From assembly GCA_012032815.1 (NCBI GenBank), contig JAAUQD010000010.1:1-44854 (forward strand): 44,854 nucleotides of DNA, written 5' to 3'. The notes under the pieces are model-generated. The model was not told the DNA's origin. It did not search any database and was given only the letters and a program-made list of their open reading frames with translations. Source of the DNA: Flammeovirgaceae bacterium. Its GTDB lineage: Bacteria > Bacteroidota > Bacteroidia > Cytophagales > Cyclobacteriaceae. This document shows, piece after piece, positions 1-8,976 of this stretch; the first letter of the stretch is position 1, and every line of letters begins with the position of its first letter. Made by a program: the position numbers and the translations under genes.

Positions 1-858
1 CTGATCATGCTTTCATCTACAAACGATGAGTCCTGCCGTTACCCTTCCATCCACGGCAATTTTTTCTCCGGGCCGCACTATAATAAGATCCCCCTTATGT
101 ACTTCTGAAATGTTGATTTCAACTTCCTTTCCATCCCGGATGGCTCTTACCGTGTTGGGTTGAAGACCCATTAATTTTTTGATTGCCGTTGACGTTTTTG
201 ATTTTGCTTTTTCTTCCAACAGTTTACCAAGTGAAATGAATGTGATGATTACGGCAGCCGCTTCATAATAAACATGCGGGTGAATTCCCTTGTTGTGCCA
301 GAATTCTGGAAATAACGTATTGAACAAGCTGAACAAAAAAGCGATGCCGGTGCTCAACGCAACGAGTGTATCCATGCTGGCTCTGCTATGTCGCGCTTGT
401 TTGACAGCATGAATAAAAAAACTTCGGCCAAACCAAAAAACTACCGGCAATGTAAGGATGAGGGAAATCCATTTTCCGGGAAGCCAGTCCATAAAAAACA
501 TTCCAATGATGAAAACGGGAATGGTTAGAATAGCTGATCCAATTGTGCGGTTTTTTATTTCCAAAAATTTCTTTTCCTGAATTTCCTCCTGAACTTCGGT
601 TTGATCGCCTTCCTGTATGAGCAGGTCATATCCGATGCCCTGTAATGCCTTCTGAAGGTTAGTTGGTGGGAGTGTTTTATCGAATTCCACTGCCACAGAA
701 TTCGTAGCCAGATTTACATTAGCCTTTGCCACTCCTTCAATATGTTGTAAAATGGATTCAACGCTTGAGGCGCACGATGCGCAGGTCATGCCTGTTACGG
801 GGAATGACTTTTTTATCAGGTTGCGTTTTCCTTGCTCTATCGCGATTGCTTCTGACAT
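1..858 (-). CDS. copA: Copper-translocating P-type ATPase, N-terminal part (runs off window; frameshifted)
   Basis: This is the N-terminal third of a P1B-type heavy-metal ATPase that would pump Cu(I) out across the inner membrane. An HMA domain comes first (about residues 18-85) with the copper-binding motif GMTCASC at residues 23-29. A block of membrane helices follows (about 105-215), then the start of the actuator domain with PGEKIAVDG. The ORF stops at 13, but removing one base near 28-33 continues the family sequence as GSSFVDESMI, so the stop is an apparent one-base insertion. The TGE loop, the DKTGT phosphorylation site and the ATP-binding domain lie outside the window. A TAnnTTTG element sits just upstream. 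The family is certain. Copper specificity rests on the CASC motif. Confidence 0.88.
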
Positions 859-882
859 GCAGTTGAATTTCTATGAACAAGA

Positions 883-890
883 CAAAAATA
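883..890 (-). promoter_or_regulatory. Candidate Bacteroidota -7 element upstream of copA
   Basis: The minus strand reads TATTTTTG, an exact match to the Bacteroidota -7 consensus TAnnTTTG, about 25 bases before the copA start. I found no well-spaced -33 element, so this rests on the -7 match and its position. Confidence 0.35.
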
Positions 891-932
891 GAACGGAAGA
901 AGTTTACTTCGGGTACAAAATTTTATCCCGAA

Positions 933-1706
933 TCATATAAGTCCGATACCAAGGGCCAGTGAAATTAGGATAAGCGTGAATGCTACCAATCGCTGTACGA
1001 AGATCAGCGTGACTTTCTTTATCAATTGATTGCCAAGATAGGCACCTGCTATAGCCGATAAAGTTGCTGATAAAACAAGGATCAGGTTTTCATCAAGACC
1101 GGACTGACCAAACCGGGTTGAATAGACACCCAGTCGGGTGAAATCTATAAAGCAGGCAATGACTACCGATGTACCGATATAGGCATCTTTGGATAAACCG
1201 GCTTTTATTAAAAATGCACTTCGCAAAGCACCCTGATGTCCGGATAGTCCTCCAAAAAATCCACTTAAAGTTCCGCCTAGAGGTAAGGCTCTCTCACCAA
1301 ATTTTATCTTGTCGAAAAATGGGATGAGATCCATCAGGGAGAAGGTGATCAACATTAGGCTAATAATTAATTTGATGGGGGTGATCTCAAAAGCATTTGC
1401 TCCGATTGTGTAACTGTAGAGTGGAGCGAGATCTGTAATATTAATTAACACCCATGCGCCTGCAAAAGCAGCCAGGATAGCCGGTAGTCCAAATCGAAAT
1501 ACAATTTTCCGGTTGGCCTGCTTACCTACCAGGAATAGTTTGAAAATATTATTGAAAAAATGAACGACTCCGGTGAGCGCGATAGCCAGATCAATCGGAA
1601 AGAACAGAATAAAAACGGGAGTCAGGATGGTGCCTAATCCAAAACCAGAAAAGAACGTGAGGATGGAAGTAATGAAGGCAGCAAGACAAATGAGGATTAT
1701 ATCCAT
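933..1706 (-). CDS. TSUP family (TauE/SafE) membrane permease
   Basis: This 257-residue protein is nearly all hydrophobic, with about eight predicted membrane helices. It has the glycine-rich repeats of the TauE/SafE family (GTILTPVFILFF near the N-terminus, GFFGGLSGHQGALRS in the second half). Family members move sulfite, sulfonates, organosulfur compounds or other anions across the inner membrane. The substrate cannot be read from sequence. It lies upstream of copA on the same strand with about 74 bases between them, so a shared transcript is possible, though copA has its own candidate promoter. The length is normal for the family and the frame is intact. Confidence 0.88.
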   Translation of the reverse strand: MDIILICLAAFITSILTFFSGFGLGTILTPVFILFFPIDLAIALTGVVHFFNNIFKLFLVGKQANRKIVFRFGLPAILAAFAGAWVLINITDLAPLYSYTIGANAFEITPIKLIISLMLITFSLMDLIPFFDKIKFGERALPLGGTLSGFFGGLSGHQGALRSAFLIKAGLSKDAYIGTSVVIACFIDFTRLGVYSTRFGQSGLDENLILVLSATLSAIAGAYLGNQLIKKVTLIFVQRLVAFTLILISLALGIGLI

Positions 1707-1798
1707 CCGGTTATTTATTAGCCGTTAACAACATACAGCAAACATCGCCATTCTTTTTTTTTGTTCGGTTACAATGTTGCCAGGCAGTTTGAATAAAC

Positions 1799-1830
1799 TT
1801 TGGCATTGGCCGTCAATAAAATTAGATTTG
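1799..1830 (+). promoter_or_regulatory. Bacteroidota-type promoter for the TfoX-N gene
   Basis: A TTTG at 1799-1802 is followed after 20 bases by TAGATTTG at 1823-1830, matching the Bacteroidota -33/-7 arrangement (TTTG, about 19-21 bases, TAnnTTTG). The ATG at 1845 follows 14 bases later, so the transcript leader would be only about 8 bases. This decides against the upstream TTG start in the ORF track. Confidence 0.5.
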
Positions 1831-1844
1831 TTTCTCACTTGACA

Positions 1845-2186
1845 ATGGCATCCGATCAAAAATTTGTCGATTTTATTGTTAACCAGATACACCGTGCAGG
1901 TGAAATTACTGCGAGAAAAATGTTTGGCGAGTACGGTATTTATGCTGACGCCAAGATCTTTGGACTTATTTGTGATAATAAATTATTCATCAAACCTACC
2001 GAAGCCGGAAGAAAATTTATTGTTGATGTTGTAGAGGCACCTCCATATCCGGGTGCCAAACCTAGTTTTCTTATTGAAGAGAGGATTGAGGATAGCCGAT
2101 GGCTGAGTCAACTTGTGCGGACCACAATTAAAGAACTTCCTGAACCAAAACCAAAGAAGAAAAAGGCCAAAAAGAAAGCAAAGTAG
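1845..2186 (+). CDS. TfoX/Sxy N-terminal domain protein
   Basis: A small protein (113 residues from the ATG at 1845) with the TfoX N-terminal fold: MASDQKFVDFIVNQI, then the hallmark ARKMFGEYGIY and GLICDNKLFIKPT. In gammaproteobacteria two-domain TfoX/Sxy proteins regulate competence. Single-domain versions like this one are common and of unknown function. The last 16 residues are almost all Lys, Pro and Ala (KPKKKKAKKKAK), a basic tail that could bind nucleic acid. The ORF track starts at TTG 1800, but those 15 residues do not fit the family and overlap the promoter, so I prefer 1845. It converges on the LolA-like gene with a 3-base gap. Confidence 0.8.
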   Translation: MASDQKFVDFIVNQIHRAGEITARKMFGEYGIYADAKIFGLICDNKLFIKPTEAGRKFIVDVVEAPPYPGAKPSFLIEERIEDSRWLSQLVRTTIKELPEPKPKKKKAKKKAK

Positions 2187-2189
2187 ATT

Positions 2190-2921
2190 CTACTTCTTCA
2201 ATGATGCCTTTGTAAAAATATGTTCCGGAATTTCGGCATTGAATTCAATTTTATCAATGATGAAATCGGTTCCTTCTCCGTCTTTTAACACATCCTTGTA
2301 GTTCATTTTGGTTGGATACCAACGGCCCTCCACTTTTTTGACTTCACTCAATGTTACCCGTTTTAATAGCTGCCCGCTTTTAGCGAATAGCTCTTCTTTC
2401 AAGGGTACATAGCGTTCCTGATCAATCCATGCTTTCCGGCTGTGGTAGGTTGCATCTTCTACTTTGGAGATTAGTTCAACTACCCAAACTTTTCTTCCAT
2501 CAATAGCCTCTTCGCCAATTACTTTCGAGTTGTACATCTCTGTAAGTTTGCGGTCTTCCATCATATCCTCATACGATAGGTCTGATCCCATTACGGATTG
2601 TCGTAGCATGTGGCCTGACAATTGAATCGTTCTATCCGTAGAAGGGGAATAGATCCACAAGCGATCTTCCAGCTTCAACATTTTAGTGCCCATCTCGCGA
2701 GCAGGTGCCAGATATTCAGAAAAAGACTTTTTGTATCCTTCACCATAACTCCTTGATACTACCGTTCGACTGTTTCTTTTACCATGGATGACCATGCTGG
2801 ATTCAGTGATATTGGTATCAGACGACATGTTGGCATCAACTTTCTTTAATATCCCATCCGCATCAGGATAATTTTGAAATGCAAAGGATAGCGAGAGTAT
2901 TGTAATCAATAAGTATTTCAT
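2190..2921 (-). CDS. LolA-like outer-membrane lipoprotein-sorting protein
   Basis: A 243-residue exported protein: signal peptide at 1-17, then a LolA/LppX-like fold of the 'outer membrane lipoprotein-sorting protein' type. Family-like features are DGILKKVDANMSSD at the start, EYLAPAREMGTKMLKLEDRLWIYSP in the middle and KAWIDQERYVPLKEELFAKSGQLLKRV near the end. Such proteins form a half-barrel that shields lipid or acyl chains in the periplasm. It is the last gene of the tetR operon, 14 bases after an FtsX-type permease, so the likely role is carrying whatever the ABC transporter extracts from the inner membrane. It is not the housekeeping LolA by context. The cargo is unknown. Confidence 0.82.
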   Translation of the reverse strand: MKYLLITILSLSFAFQNYPDADGILKKVDANMSSDTNITESSMVIHGKRNSRTVVSRSYGEGYKKSFSEYLAPAREMGTKMLKLEDRLWIYSPSTDRTIQLSGHMLRQSVMGSDLSYEDMMEDRKLTEMYNSKVIGEEAIDGRKVWVVELISKVEDATYHSRKAWIDQERYVPLKEELFAKSGQLLKRVTLSEVKKVEGRWYPTKMNYKDVLKDGEGTDFIIDKIEFNAEIPEHIFTKASLKK

Positions 2922-2935
2922 CTTAATTATAATTT

Positions 2936-4207
2936 TTAAACTTCAAGTTCTTTAAATAGTATAGCGGTTTCACGCTTATAAATTCCAATTCCGGAAAGCA
3001 TATTGCCAATTACCATAGCAAAAAGTCCAGGAATAAAACCAATGTACAATAACTGTGCTGTGAATTTTGAGCGTAATACAGAGGGCATCATCATTGTACT
3101 GTTTTGTAAGTAGGCACTAATATCAATTCCTGTTTGTTGCCAATACAATGTAATTCCGACACCAATTGTTGTCCCAATAACCGAACCAATCGTTCCGATC
3201 AGCACCGCCTCCATAATAATGTTCCTATAAATTCTTCCTTTCGATTCGCCAAGTGCTAACCGAATGCCAAACTCCTGATAACGCCTGAGGCCTCCAAGTA
3301 ATCCTGTATTCCACAACACCAAAGACATCGCAAAAACGAATATTCCCACAAACAAACCCGAATAAACATCTACCATATCCAGGTAACTACCCAAATTGTT
3401 TTGTTCTTTTAAGGTTAGCATGGTTGGCGCAAATTCATCGTTTGTATCTGCCTTGCTATTAAAGTCATTTTTTAGAGCCTCAGCTTTCTCATGGACATAA
3501 ACACCATCATTTAAAAATCCAAGAATTTCGGTAGAACCATCTTCAAGGTCCAGCATCTCTTGTGCATCCGAGATATCAATAATGATGGCTCCTTTGTCCA
3601 AAGCCGAAGAGCCGAAACGAATGGTTCCACTAACAATAAAACTTTTGAACGACATGCTGCCATTCATCGTAGAACCCACATAGGTGATTTCATCACCGAT
3701 TTTTACTTTCAGTTTATCAGCGAATTCCTGACCGATTATCGCCTCACCAGGTTTGGATGGAATCTTACCCACCACAATTGAACTCAGTATGTTCATGCGT
3801 TCAATTTCATTGCTAGTTGGATCAAAAAGTTCGAGCGCCATACCGGCAGCAGGACCTTGTCCTTTTGTTTCACCATTTGCATCAGGCACATCAATCAATC
3901 CACCAAAATTTGTTCGCTTAACCCACTGTAAGTTTGGATATTGTTTTTGCAAAGATTCTAAAAGTGAATCAACGCCAAGGATTGCCAGGTCTATCGGCAT
4001 TTGATCCATGGCCTCTTCATAAGCCTTTGTAACTATTTTTACATGCCCAGTTTGAAAACGCGCGCTCTGATCGGTCATATCGCCCATTACACCACGCAAG
4101 TATCCACTTAACACAATGGTTAAGGTAACACCAAGTATAACTATGGTGATGGGTAATACACTTCTGCTCTTGTCCCGAAGTATACCCTTGAATAAGAATT
4201 TTATCAT
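2936..4207 (-). CDS. FtsX/LolE-type ABC transporter permease (third, divergent copy)
   Basis: A 423-residue inner-membrane permease: an N-terminal helix at about 14-36 (ILRDKSRSVLPITIVILGV), a large periplasmic MacB_PCD-like domain (about 40-275), then three helices of the FtsX domain in the C-terminal third (LFVGIFVFAMSLVLWN, VLIGTIGSVIGTTIGVGIT, LYIGFIPGLFAMVIGN). The topology is that of LolC/LolE. It is longer and clearly diverged from the two neighbouring permeases, so it probably forms the other half of a heterodimer. It sits 20 bases after the second permease and 14 bases before the LolA-like gene. The frame is intact. Substrate unknown. Confidence 0.86.
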   Translation of the reverse strand: MIKFLFKGILRDKSRSVLPITIVILGVTLTIVLSGYLRGVMGDMTDQSARFQTGHVKIVTKAYEEAMDQMPIDLAILGVDSLLESLQKQYPNLQWVKRTNFGGLIDVPDANGETKGQGPAAGMALELFDPTSNEIERMNILSSIVVGKIPSKPGEAIIGQEFADKLKVKIGDEITYVGSTMNGSMSFKSFIVSGTIRFGSSALDKGAIIIDISDAQEMLDLEDGSTEILGFLNDGVYVHEKAEALKNDFNSKADTNDEFAPTMLTLKEQNNLGSYLDMVDVYSGLFVGIFVFAMSLVLWNTGLLGGLRRYQEFGIRLALGESKGRIYRNIIMEAVLIGTIGSVIGTTIGVGITLYWQQTGIDISAYLQNSTMMMPSVLRSKFTAQLLYIGFIPGLFAMVIGNMLSGIGIYKRETAILFKELEV

Positions 4208-4227
4208 TTTCTTTTCGTTTAAATATT

Positions 4228-5379
4228 TTACTGTTGCTTTCCTTTTATGGCAAGAACAGGATTCATTTTAGAAATTTTTTGCGCAGGCAGGAAACTCACA
4301 ACCGTAGCAGATCCAACAATCAGAAAAGCGGTAGTGAACAATAGATATATATTAAAAACCGGGTAAATGGTTTCCCCCATGGTAAACCCCATTTCACTGC
4401 TTATTCCACCTATATGAATCCCAATGCCTGATACATATAGTAAAAAAGGAATACCGACTATTGATCCCATAATCATTGCAAAAATGCTATACATAGCCCC
4501 CTCAACGGTAAAAAGGACCATCACTTGCTGCCGGGTCATCCCAAGCGCAATGCAGGTTCCTATTTCTTTTTGTCTTCTGAAAATGGATAAGACTTGCGTA
4601 TCAAAAATTGCCAGTAATGCTATGCTCAGAAGGATTCCATAAATAATGCTGCCACTAAATGATTCAATGGCAATCAATGCTCTGATCTCCTCAAGTAAGT
4701 CGTCTTGCGAATGAAATTTCCAGTTGCCTGTGCTTGGATTCTTATTTTGTTTGCCCACTAAGTAATAGGTGGCTTCATTTTCCAATCCGGTAATTTCCCA
4801 GATAACATCAATAGGCATCCAAATCTGACCCTGATCTACGGTAGGCACATGCGTATCGAATATGTCCACGATAGTTATGTTACCCGCATCAAAAGTTCCG
4901 TTCTTGTCACGCCACCTCATTAATACGTCATCACCAATTTTCAGTTGAGCTGCCTTGGCCATTCTCTTACCGATAATGGCCTGGAGTTTATTATCACTTG
5001 TGAAAGAAGGGGTTGGAATCTTCACCACGTTTTGATGCGCCTCTATCCCTTTAACGGTAACATTCATTAGTCTTCCATCGGGATAAATCGAAGCTTGCCT
5101 AACGAGTACCGGAATAAGACCTTGATCCTTTGCATCTACCAATTGGCCATGAGCATCTTGAATCGACAGAAAATCTGCTGGCTCATACGTTGGATGATGA
5201 ACTTGTCCATTTGCATATTCCCAGTCTATATTCTGAAGAACTGCATCTTGATTCCAACCTTCAATAAATCCTTTATAAAATAAAACAACTATAAACACGA
5301 ACGACAAAACCCCCACATTGAGCCAGGTGCGCAATCCTGCATTGACTAAATTTTTGTATGCGAGTTGTATAGCGAGCAT
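4228..5379 (-). CDS. FtsX/LolC-type ABC transporter permease (second copy)
   Basis: The ORF track runs from 5616, but its first 79 residues are the antisense-free upstream gene read out of frame. The true start is the ATG at 5379, which gives MLAIQLAYKNLVNAGLRTWL, parallel to the neighbouring paralogue. That start shares one base with the stop of the upstream gene (TAATG), so translation is probably coupled. The product is 383 residues: one N-terminal helix, a periplasmic domain, and a C-terminal FtsX domain containing the coupling-helix region FRRQKEIGTCIALGMTRQQV. It is roughly half identical by eye to the upstream permease, so the pair arose by tandem duplication. Confidence 0.86.
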   Translation of the reverse strand: MLAIQLAYKNLVNAGLRTWLNVGVLSFVFIVVLFYKGFIEGWNQDAVLQNIDWEYANGQVHHPTYEPADFLSIQDAHGQLVDAKDQGLIPVLVRQASIYPDGRLMNVTVKGIEAHQNVVKIPTPSFTSDNKLQAIIGKRMAKAAQLKIGDDVLMRWRDKNGTFDAGNITIVDIFDTHVPTVDQGQIWMPIDVIWEITGLENEATYYLVGKQNKNPSTGNWKFHSQDDLLEEIRALIAIESFSGSIIYGILLSIALLAIFDTQVLSIFRRQKEIGTCIALGMTRQQVMVLFTVEGAMYSIFAMIMGSIVGIPFLLYVSGIGIHIGGISSEMGFTMGETIYPVFNIYLLFTTAFLIVGSATVVSFLPAQKISKMNPVLAIKGKQQ

Positions 5380-6533
5380 TACTGCACTTTTCCTTTTATA
5401 GCCAAAACCGGATTCATTTTTGCAATTTTTCTTGCGGGCAGGAAACTTACTATCGTAGCCGAGATAATGACCAGCAGCATAGTACCTGTGATTAATGCGA
5501 AACCATAAACGGGATAAATACGATCGGCCACGGTAATACCCATATCTTGTGATGCTGCGGGCATGCCAATACCTGTATAGGCAGCATAAAGTAGAAGGGG
5601 AATTCCATATGCGCATCCTACGATCATGGCAAAGAAACTATACATGCTTCCTTCCACCGTAAACAGTCCTACCACTTGCCAACGGGTCATTCCGAGTGCG
5701 ATGTAGGTTCCGATTTCCTTTTGTCTCCTGAAGATGGAGAGTACCTGCGTATCAAAGATGGCTAGCAACGCAATCAATAATAAGAGTAGGTACATTATTG
5801 AGCTACTCACTTTTTTCGTCTCAATAATATCAGACAATACACTCAGCAACTCTTCCTTGCTTTTATAAACCCAACCATCTTCACTGTATGATTTGTTGGT
5901 ATGCGCAATTAAAATAGTTGCTTCATTTTTTAGGCCGGTCATTTGCCAAAGTGTTTCGATGGACAACCAGATTTGTCCATTGTCTACAGTACCCACATCC
6001 GTATCAAATATGTGAACAATCGTAATGTTGAGTGCATCATATGTACCGTGTTGATCGCGCCAGCGAAGTAGTACCTGCTCACCAACTTCAAGCTTGGCGG
6101 CATTAGCCATCCTCTTTCCAATAAGCGCAGGGATTTCTGCATCAGAGTTTTTAAGTGTGGATGTAGGTAATTCCAAAATAGATTGATTGACATCGATACC
6201 TTTCAGAGTAACTGAAAGCATTCTTCCTTCCGGATAAATAGAACCTTGTCGTAAAAGAATGGGTGTAACTTCATTTGTAATTGACGATGGAATTATTCCA
6301 TGTCCGTCCTGTAACGTAAAGGGATCATACGGATCGTATTCTTCTTGTAGCAATTGTCCATTTCCATATTCCCACATAACACCATCACGTCTTGCCTGCT
6401 CATTCCATCCATCAATAATTCCATTGAAGAACAGGATCATCACAAAGGCAAACGAAAGAATAGCCGCATTGAGCCAGGTCCGAAGGCCGGCACCTAGTAA
6501 ATTTTTATAAGCAAGCTGAAATGCGAGTTTCAT
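5379..6533 (-). CDS. FtsX/LolC-type ABC transporter permease (first copy)
   Basis: A 384-residue permease of the MacB/LolCE class: N-terminal helix (AAILSFAFVMILFFNGII), periplasmic domain to about residue 255, then three FtsX-domain helices. The cytoplasmic coupling segment RRQKEIGTYIALGMTRWQV is typical of the family and contacts the ATPase. Its ATG overlaps the ATPase stop by four bases (ATGA), and its own stop overlaps the next permease start (TAATG), so the three cistrons are translationally coupled. The frame is intact. Three permeases for one ATPase is one more than a LolCDE-type complex needs. Confidence 0.87.
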   Translation of the reverse strand: MKLAFQLAYKNLLGAGLRTWLNAAILSFAFVMILFFNGIIDGWNEQARRDGVMWEYGNGQLLQEEYDPYDPFTLQDGHGIIPSSITNEVTPILLRQGSIYPEGRMLSVTLKGIDVNQSILELPTSTLKNSDAEIPALIGKRMANAAKLEVGEQVLLRWRDQHGTYDALNITIVHIFDTDVGTVDNGQIWLSIETLWQMTGLKNEATILIAHTNKSYSEDGWVYKSKEELLSVLSDIIETKKVSSSIMYLLLLLIALLAIFDTQVLSIFRRQKEIGTYIALGMTRWQVVGLFTVEGSMYSFFAMIVGCAYGIPLLLYAAYTGIGMPAASQDMGITVADRIYPVYGFALITGTMLLVIISATIVSFLPARKIAKMNPVLAIKGKVQ

Positions 6534-7242
6534 GCTGTTTGCATTTTTGGTGTGTGTAATTCATCCTTCTCAACCTTACCATCACGCAACGATACGATGC
6601 GATCTAAATATTGCATAACCTTTTCGTCATGCGTGGAAAACAAGAAGGTGGTGTTTAATTCCTGATTTAATTTCTTCATCAATTGAACAATGACATGTGC
6701 ATTCTTTGCATCAAGGTTTGCCGTAGGTTCATCCGCTAATAAAATAGCAGGTCTTTTCACCATCGCCCGGGCTATTGCCACACGCTGTCCTTCACCGCCC
6801 GAAAGTTTGCTTGGCTTTTTGTCTTTCATGTTTTCAAGCCCAACCCACTCCAGCGACTCCATTACCATTTTCTTTCGCTCTGTAGCAGAATAATTTTGAA
6901 GCAGTAATGCAAATTCTACATTTTCAAAAACTGTATAAACAGGAAGTAGGTTGTACACCTGAAAATAAATCCAATATGTTTATTCCGTAATAACGCTGAT
7001 TCTTTATGTGATAACGATGAAACTTCTTTGCCCATCACGATAGCTTTGCCTTCAGTTGGACTGTCGAGACTTCCAATAATATTCAAGAGGGTAGTCTTTC
7101 CCGAGCCACTTGGCCCAACCAATCCGGCAAACTCGCCTTTACTGAATTCAAGATTGATTTTGTTTAATGCTGTAAATTCACCAATGCCATCCTTAAACCG
7201 CTTGGTTACATTTTGAATTGAGATGATTGTTTCCTTATCCAT
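6530..7242 (-). CDS. LolD/MacB-type ABC transporter ATPase (frameshifted into two ORFs)
   Basis: The ATPase for the adjacent FtsX-type permeases. The upstream ORF (6916-7242) holds the A-loop region and Walker A (GPSGSGKTTLLN). The downstream ORF (6530-6958) holds the signature LSGGEGQRVAIARA, Walker B (ILLADEP), D-loop and H-loop (STHD). The break falls exactly in the Q-loop: adding one T near 6961-6965 restores GFIFQVYNLLPVYTVFENV, a standard LolD/MacB sequence. The joined protein is about 237 residues, normal for this class. The break is most likely a homopolymer error, because the genes on both sides are intact and tightly spaced. It begins 15 bases after the outer-membrane protein gene. 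Confidence 0.88.
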
Positions 7243-7257
7243 AGCTGTGTTTTTTTA

Positions 7258-8397
7258 TTAATGATTAAATACGATCATGAGTCTCATACCAGGCCCGGTT
7301 GTTGAAGTTTGAATATCGTTTTCGATCAACCCCTGTGGTGTTTCGGGATTGTAGTAAAGCATTACGTACCCGGCAAACTTTTTGAATTGATGTTCATAGT
7401 TTAAAAAGAAAGAGCCAGTCTTACTATCCCAACTGTAAGTAGAAACCATGCTCATGTTATCAAAGAAACTTAGTGGGTAGGCTAACGTAACAGCGGTGGT
7501 ATTTGAAATCTCTTCAAACTGAAATGCTTTTTCATCATACGAACCAAGCAGGTGCTCAATTACAAAGTTGAGCCCACTGCCAATACCAAATGTATAGTCC
7601 GTACCCACATTAATAAGTGTTTGATTAGTGAGCAGTCCAAGATTTTTGGATTTGGTAATATGTGAAGCCTCTAACCAAAGACCCACGGTAACATCCCATT
7701 TAACATCAAGCCCAAATCTGTTTTCTGGAATTTTTTCATATGAAGGTATTTCAGGAATTCCTTCTGAATCGCCTATACGGTAATGATAGGTAAGGCCAAT
7801 TTCTCCCTTTGGTATCGGCAGTTGAACACGCCCACCAATTTCTGGAAAGGATTGGCTGGTGGGAATAAGTTCAAACCCTTTTGTTTTTTCATTACCGTAT
7901 AAAACCCAAAACCAGAGATTGGCATTGTTTAAAAAGTAGTAACGAGCAAGGCCTCCATATACACCGTTTGTTATTCCCAAGGGATCGCGGGGGTCAACCT
8001 GGTTGAACCATTGTAGTGGGCGCAACACTGTTGCTACACCAAAATCGATTTTTTGGAGCCCTAATCGGACTTCATATTGGCGTCCGGTTAAACGTGCCCA
8101 AATCCGATAAGCAGTGATGTCTCCGGTGTTATTTGATGAGTCAAAAGGATGGAATGAGGTGCTTCCAAAAATATTAGCGGAACCAAAAAAATCAAGTGTT
8201 GTTGATGTGTCAAGTGGTACGGTATACCGAAGTTCCGGAATATATCTTCCTCCAAGCAAAAAATCCAAATCATTTTTTGGTGCGTAATTAGAGTACAATG
8301 ACAATTGTCCATTGAAGCGAAATCCTTTTTCATCTTGTGAAAGTAACTCCGTACTGGAAACCAAACTTAACAATATGATCACTTGAATTTGTTTCAC
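7258..8397 (-). CDS. Outer-membrane beta-barrel protein of the export operon
   Basis: A 379-residue exported protein with a GTG start and a signal peptide (about 1-20, IQVIILLSLVSSTELLSQ). The rest alternates polar and aromatic residues in short strands separated by turns, as in a porin-like barrel, and ends ...TTGPGMRLMIVFNH, with strand-like aromatic residues. It contains GLQKIDFGVATVLRPLQWF and ANLWFWVLYG. I cannot place it confidently in a named family. Its start shares one base with the tetR stop (TAGTG), and the ATPase follows after 15 bases, so it is an integral part of this operon and a candidate outer-membrane acceptor or channel for the transported substrate. Confidence 0.72.
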   Translation of the reverse strand: MKQIQVIILLSLVSSTELLSQDEKGFRFNGQLSLYSNYAPKNDLDFLLGGRYIPELRYTVPLDTSTTLDFFGSANIFGSTSFHPFDSSNNTGDITAYRIWARLTGRQYEVRLGLQKIDFGVATVLRPLQWFNQVDPRDPLGITNGVYGGLARYYFLNNANLWFWVLYGNEKTKGFELIPTSQSFPEIGGRVQLPIPKGEIGLTYHYRIGDSEGIPEIPSYEKIPENRFGLDVKWDVTVGLWLEASHITKSKNLGLLTNQTLINVGTDYTFGIGSGLNFVIEHLLGSYDEKAFQFEEISNTTAVTLAYPLSFFDNMSMVSTYSWDSKTGSFFLNYEHQFKKFAGYVMLYYNPETPQGLIENDIQTSTTGPGMRLMIVFNH

Positions 8398-8975
8398 TAT
8401 TCGCTGGATGCTTTTGAAATCCCGTACAAGAAAAAATTGGTCACCTCCATAATAGCATCATGAGGAGTGTTATAATTTTCAATAAAGTTTTTATCCAGCA
8501 TCATCTTTTCAAATGTTGCTAGTATCTGAGGAATGAAACTTAATTGCAATTCTTTACGGATATGTTCTTCACGCTGGGCAACAGCCAAGTCCTCCATAAA
8601 TTCTTTGCGCATTTTTGATTGAAAAGATTCGATGAGATCTTTTAATTCTGTGATTTCCTTTGAGTAGATATCTTGAATGAACTCTTTACTTATATCAATA
8701 GAACCCTCGTGCTTTTGAACAACCATTTGTGCCATCTTTTGCGCAAATGGTTTATCGGCACGCATATTCGCGCGATAGTCCATCAACACTTTTTCGAATA
8801 ACTGTGTTAAAATCTTTTTGGCAACCTCCTCTTTATTCGAAAAATTTCGGTAGAAAGTCATTTTACTTATACCCGCTTCTTTGCAGATATCTTCCACCGT
8901 AACCCGCTTTATACCATGTTTCCAGAATAATTTTCGAGATGCTTCAACAACACTTTTATCTGTTTTGGAGATCAT
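8397..8975 (-). CDS. TetR/AcrR family transcriptional regulator
   Basis: A 192-residue one-domain-plus-ligand-pocket repressor. The N-terminal helix-turn-helix is clear (residues about 8-54): KRVTVEDICKEAGISKMTFYRNFSNKEEVAKKIL. The C-terminal helical region would bind a ligand of unknown identity. It is the first gene of the seven-gene export operon and is preceded by repeated TACTAAT motifs around its promoter, so it most likely represses itself and the downstream transporter until an inducer appears. It ends ...FFLYGISKASSE, with its stop overlapping the next start. Confidence 0.9.
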   Translation of the reverse strand: MISKTDKSVVEASRKLFWKHGIKRVTVEDICKEAGISKMTFYRNFSNKEEVAKKILTQLFEKVLMDYRANMRADKPFAQKMAQMVVQKHEGSIDISKEFIQDIYSKEITELKDLIESFQSKMRKEFMEDLAVAQREEHIRKELQLSFIPQILATFEKMMLDKNFIENYNTPHDAIMEVTNFFLYGISKASSE

Positions 8976-8976
8976 A

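Noticed and set aside
752-940. 62-codon plus-strand ORF antisense to copA
   Set aside because: Lies mostly within the conserved HMA domain of copA on the other strand; no independent features.
1800-1844. Extended TTG start of the TfoX-N protein
   Set aside because: The region contains a good TTTG-N20-TAGATTTG promoter and the extra residues do not fit the family.
5380-5616. N-terminal 79 residues of the 462-residue ORF at 4228-5616
   Set aside because: They overlap the upstream permease in another frame and show no family features; the paralogue aligns from the ATG at 5379, which also forms a TAATG junction.
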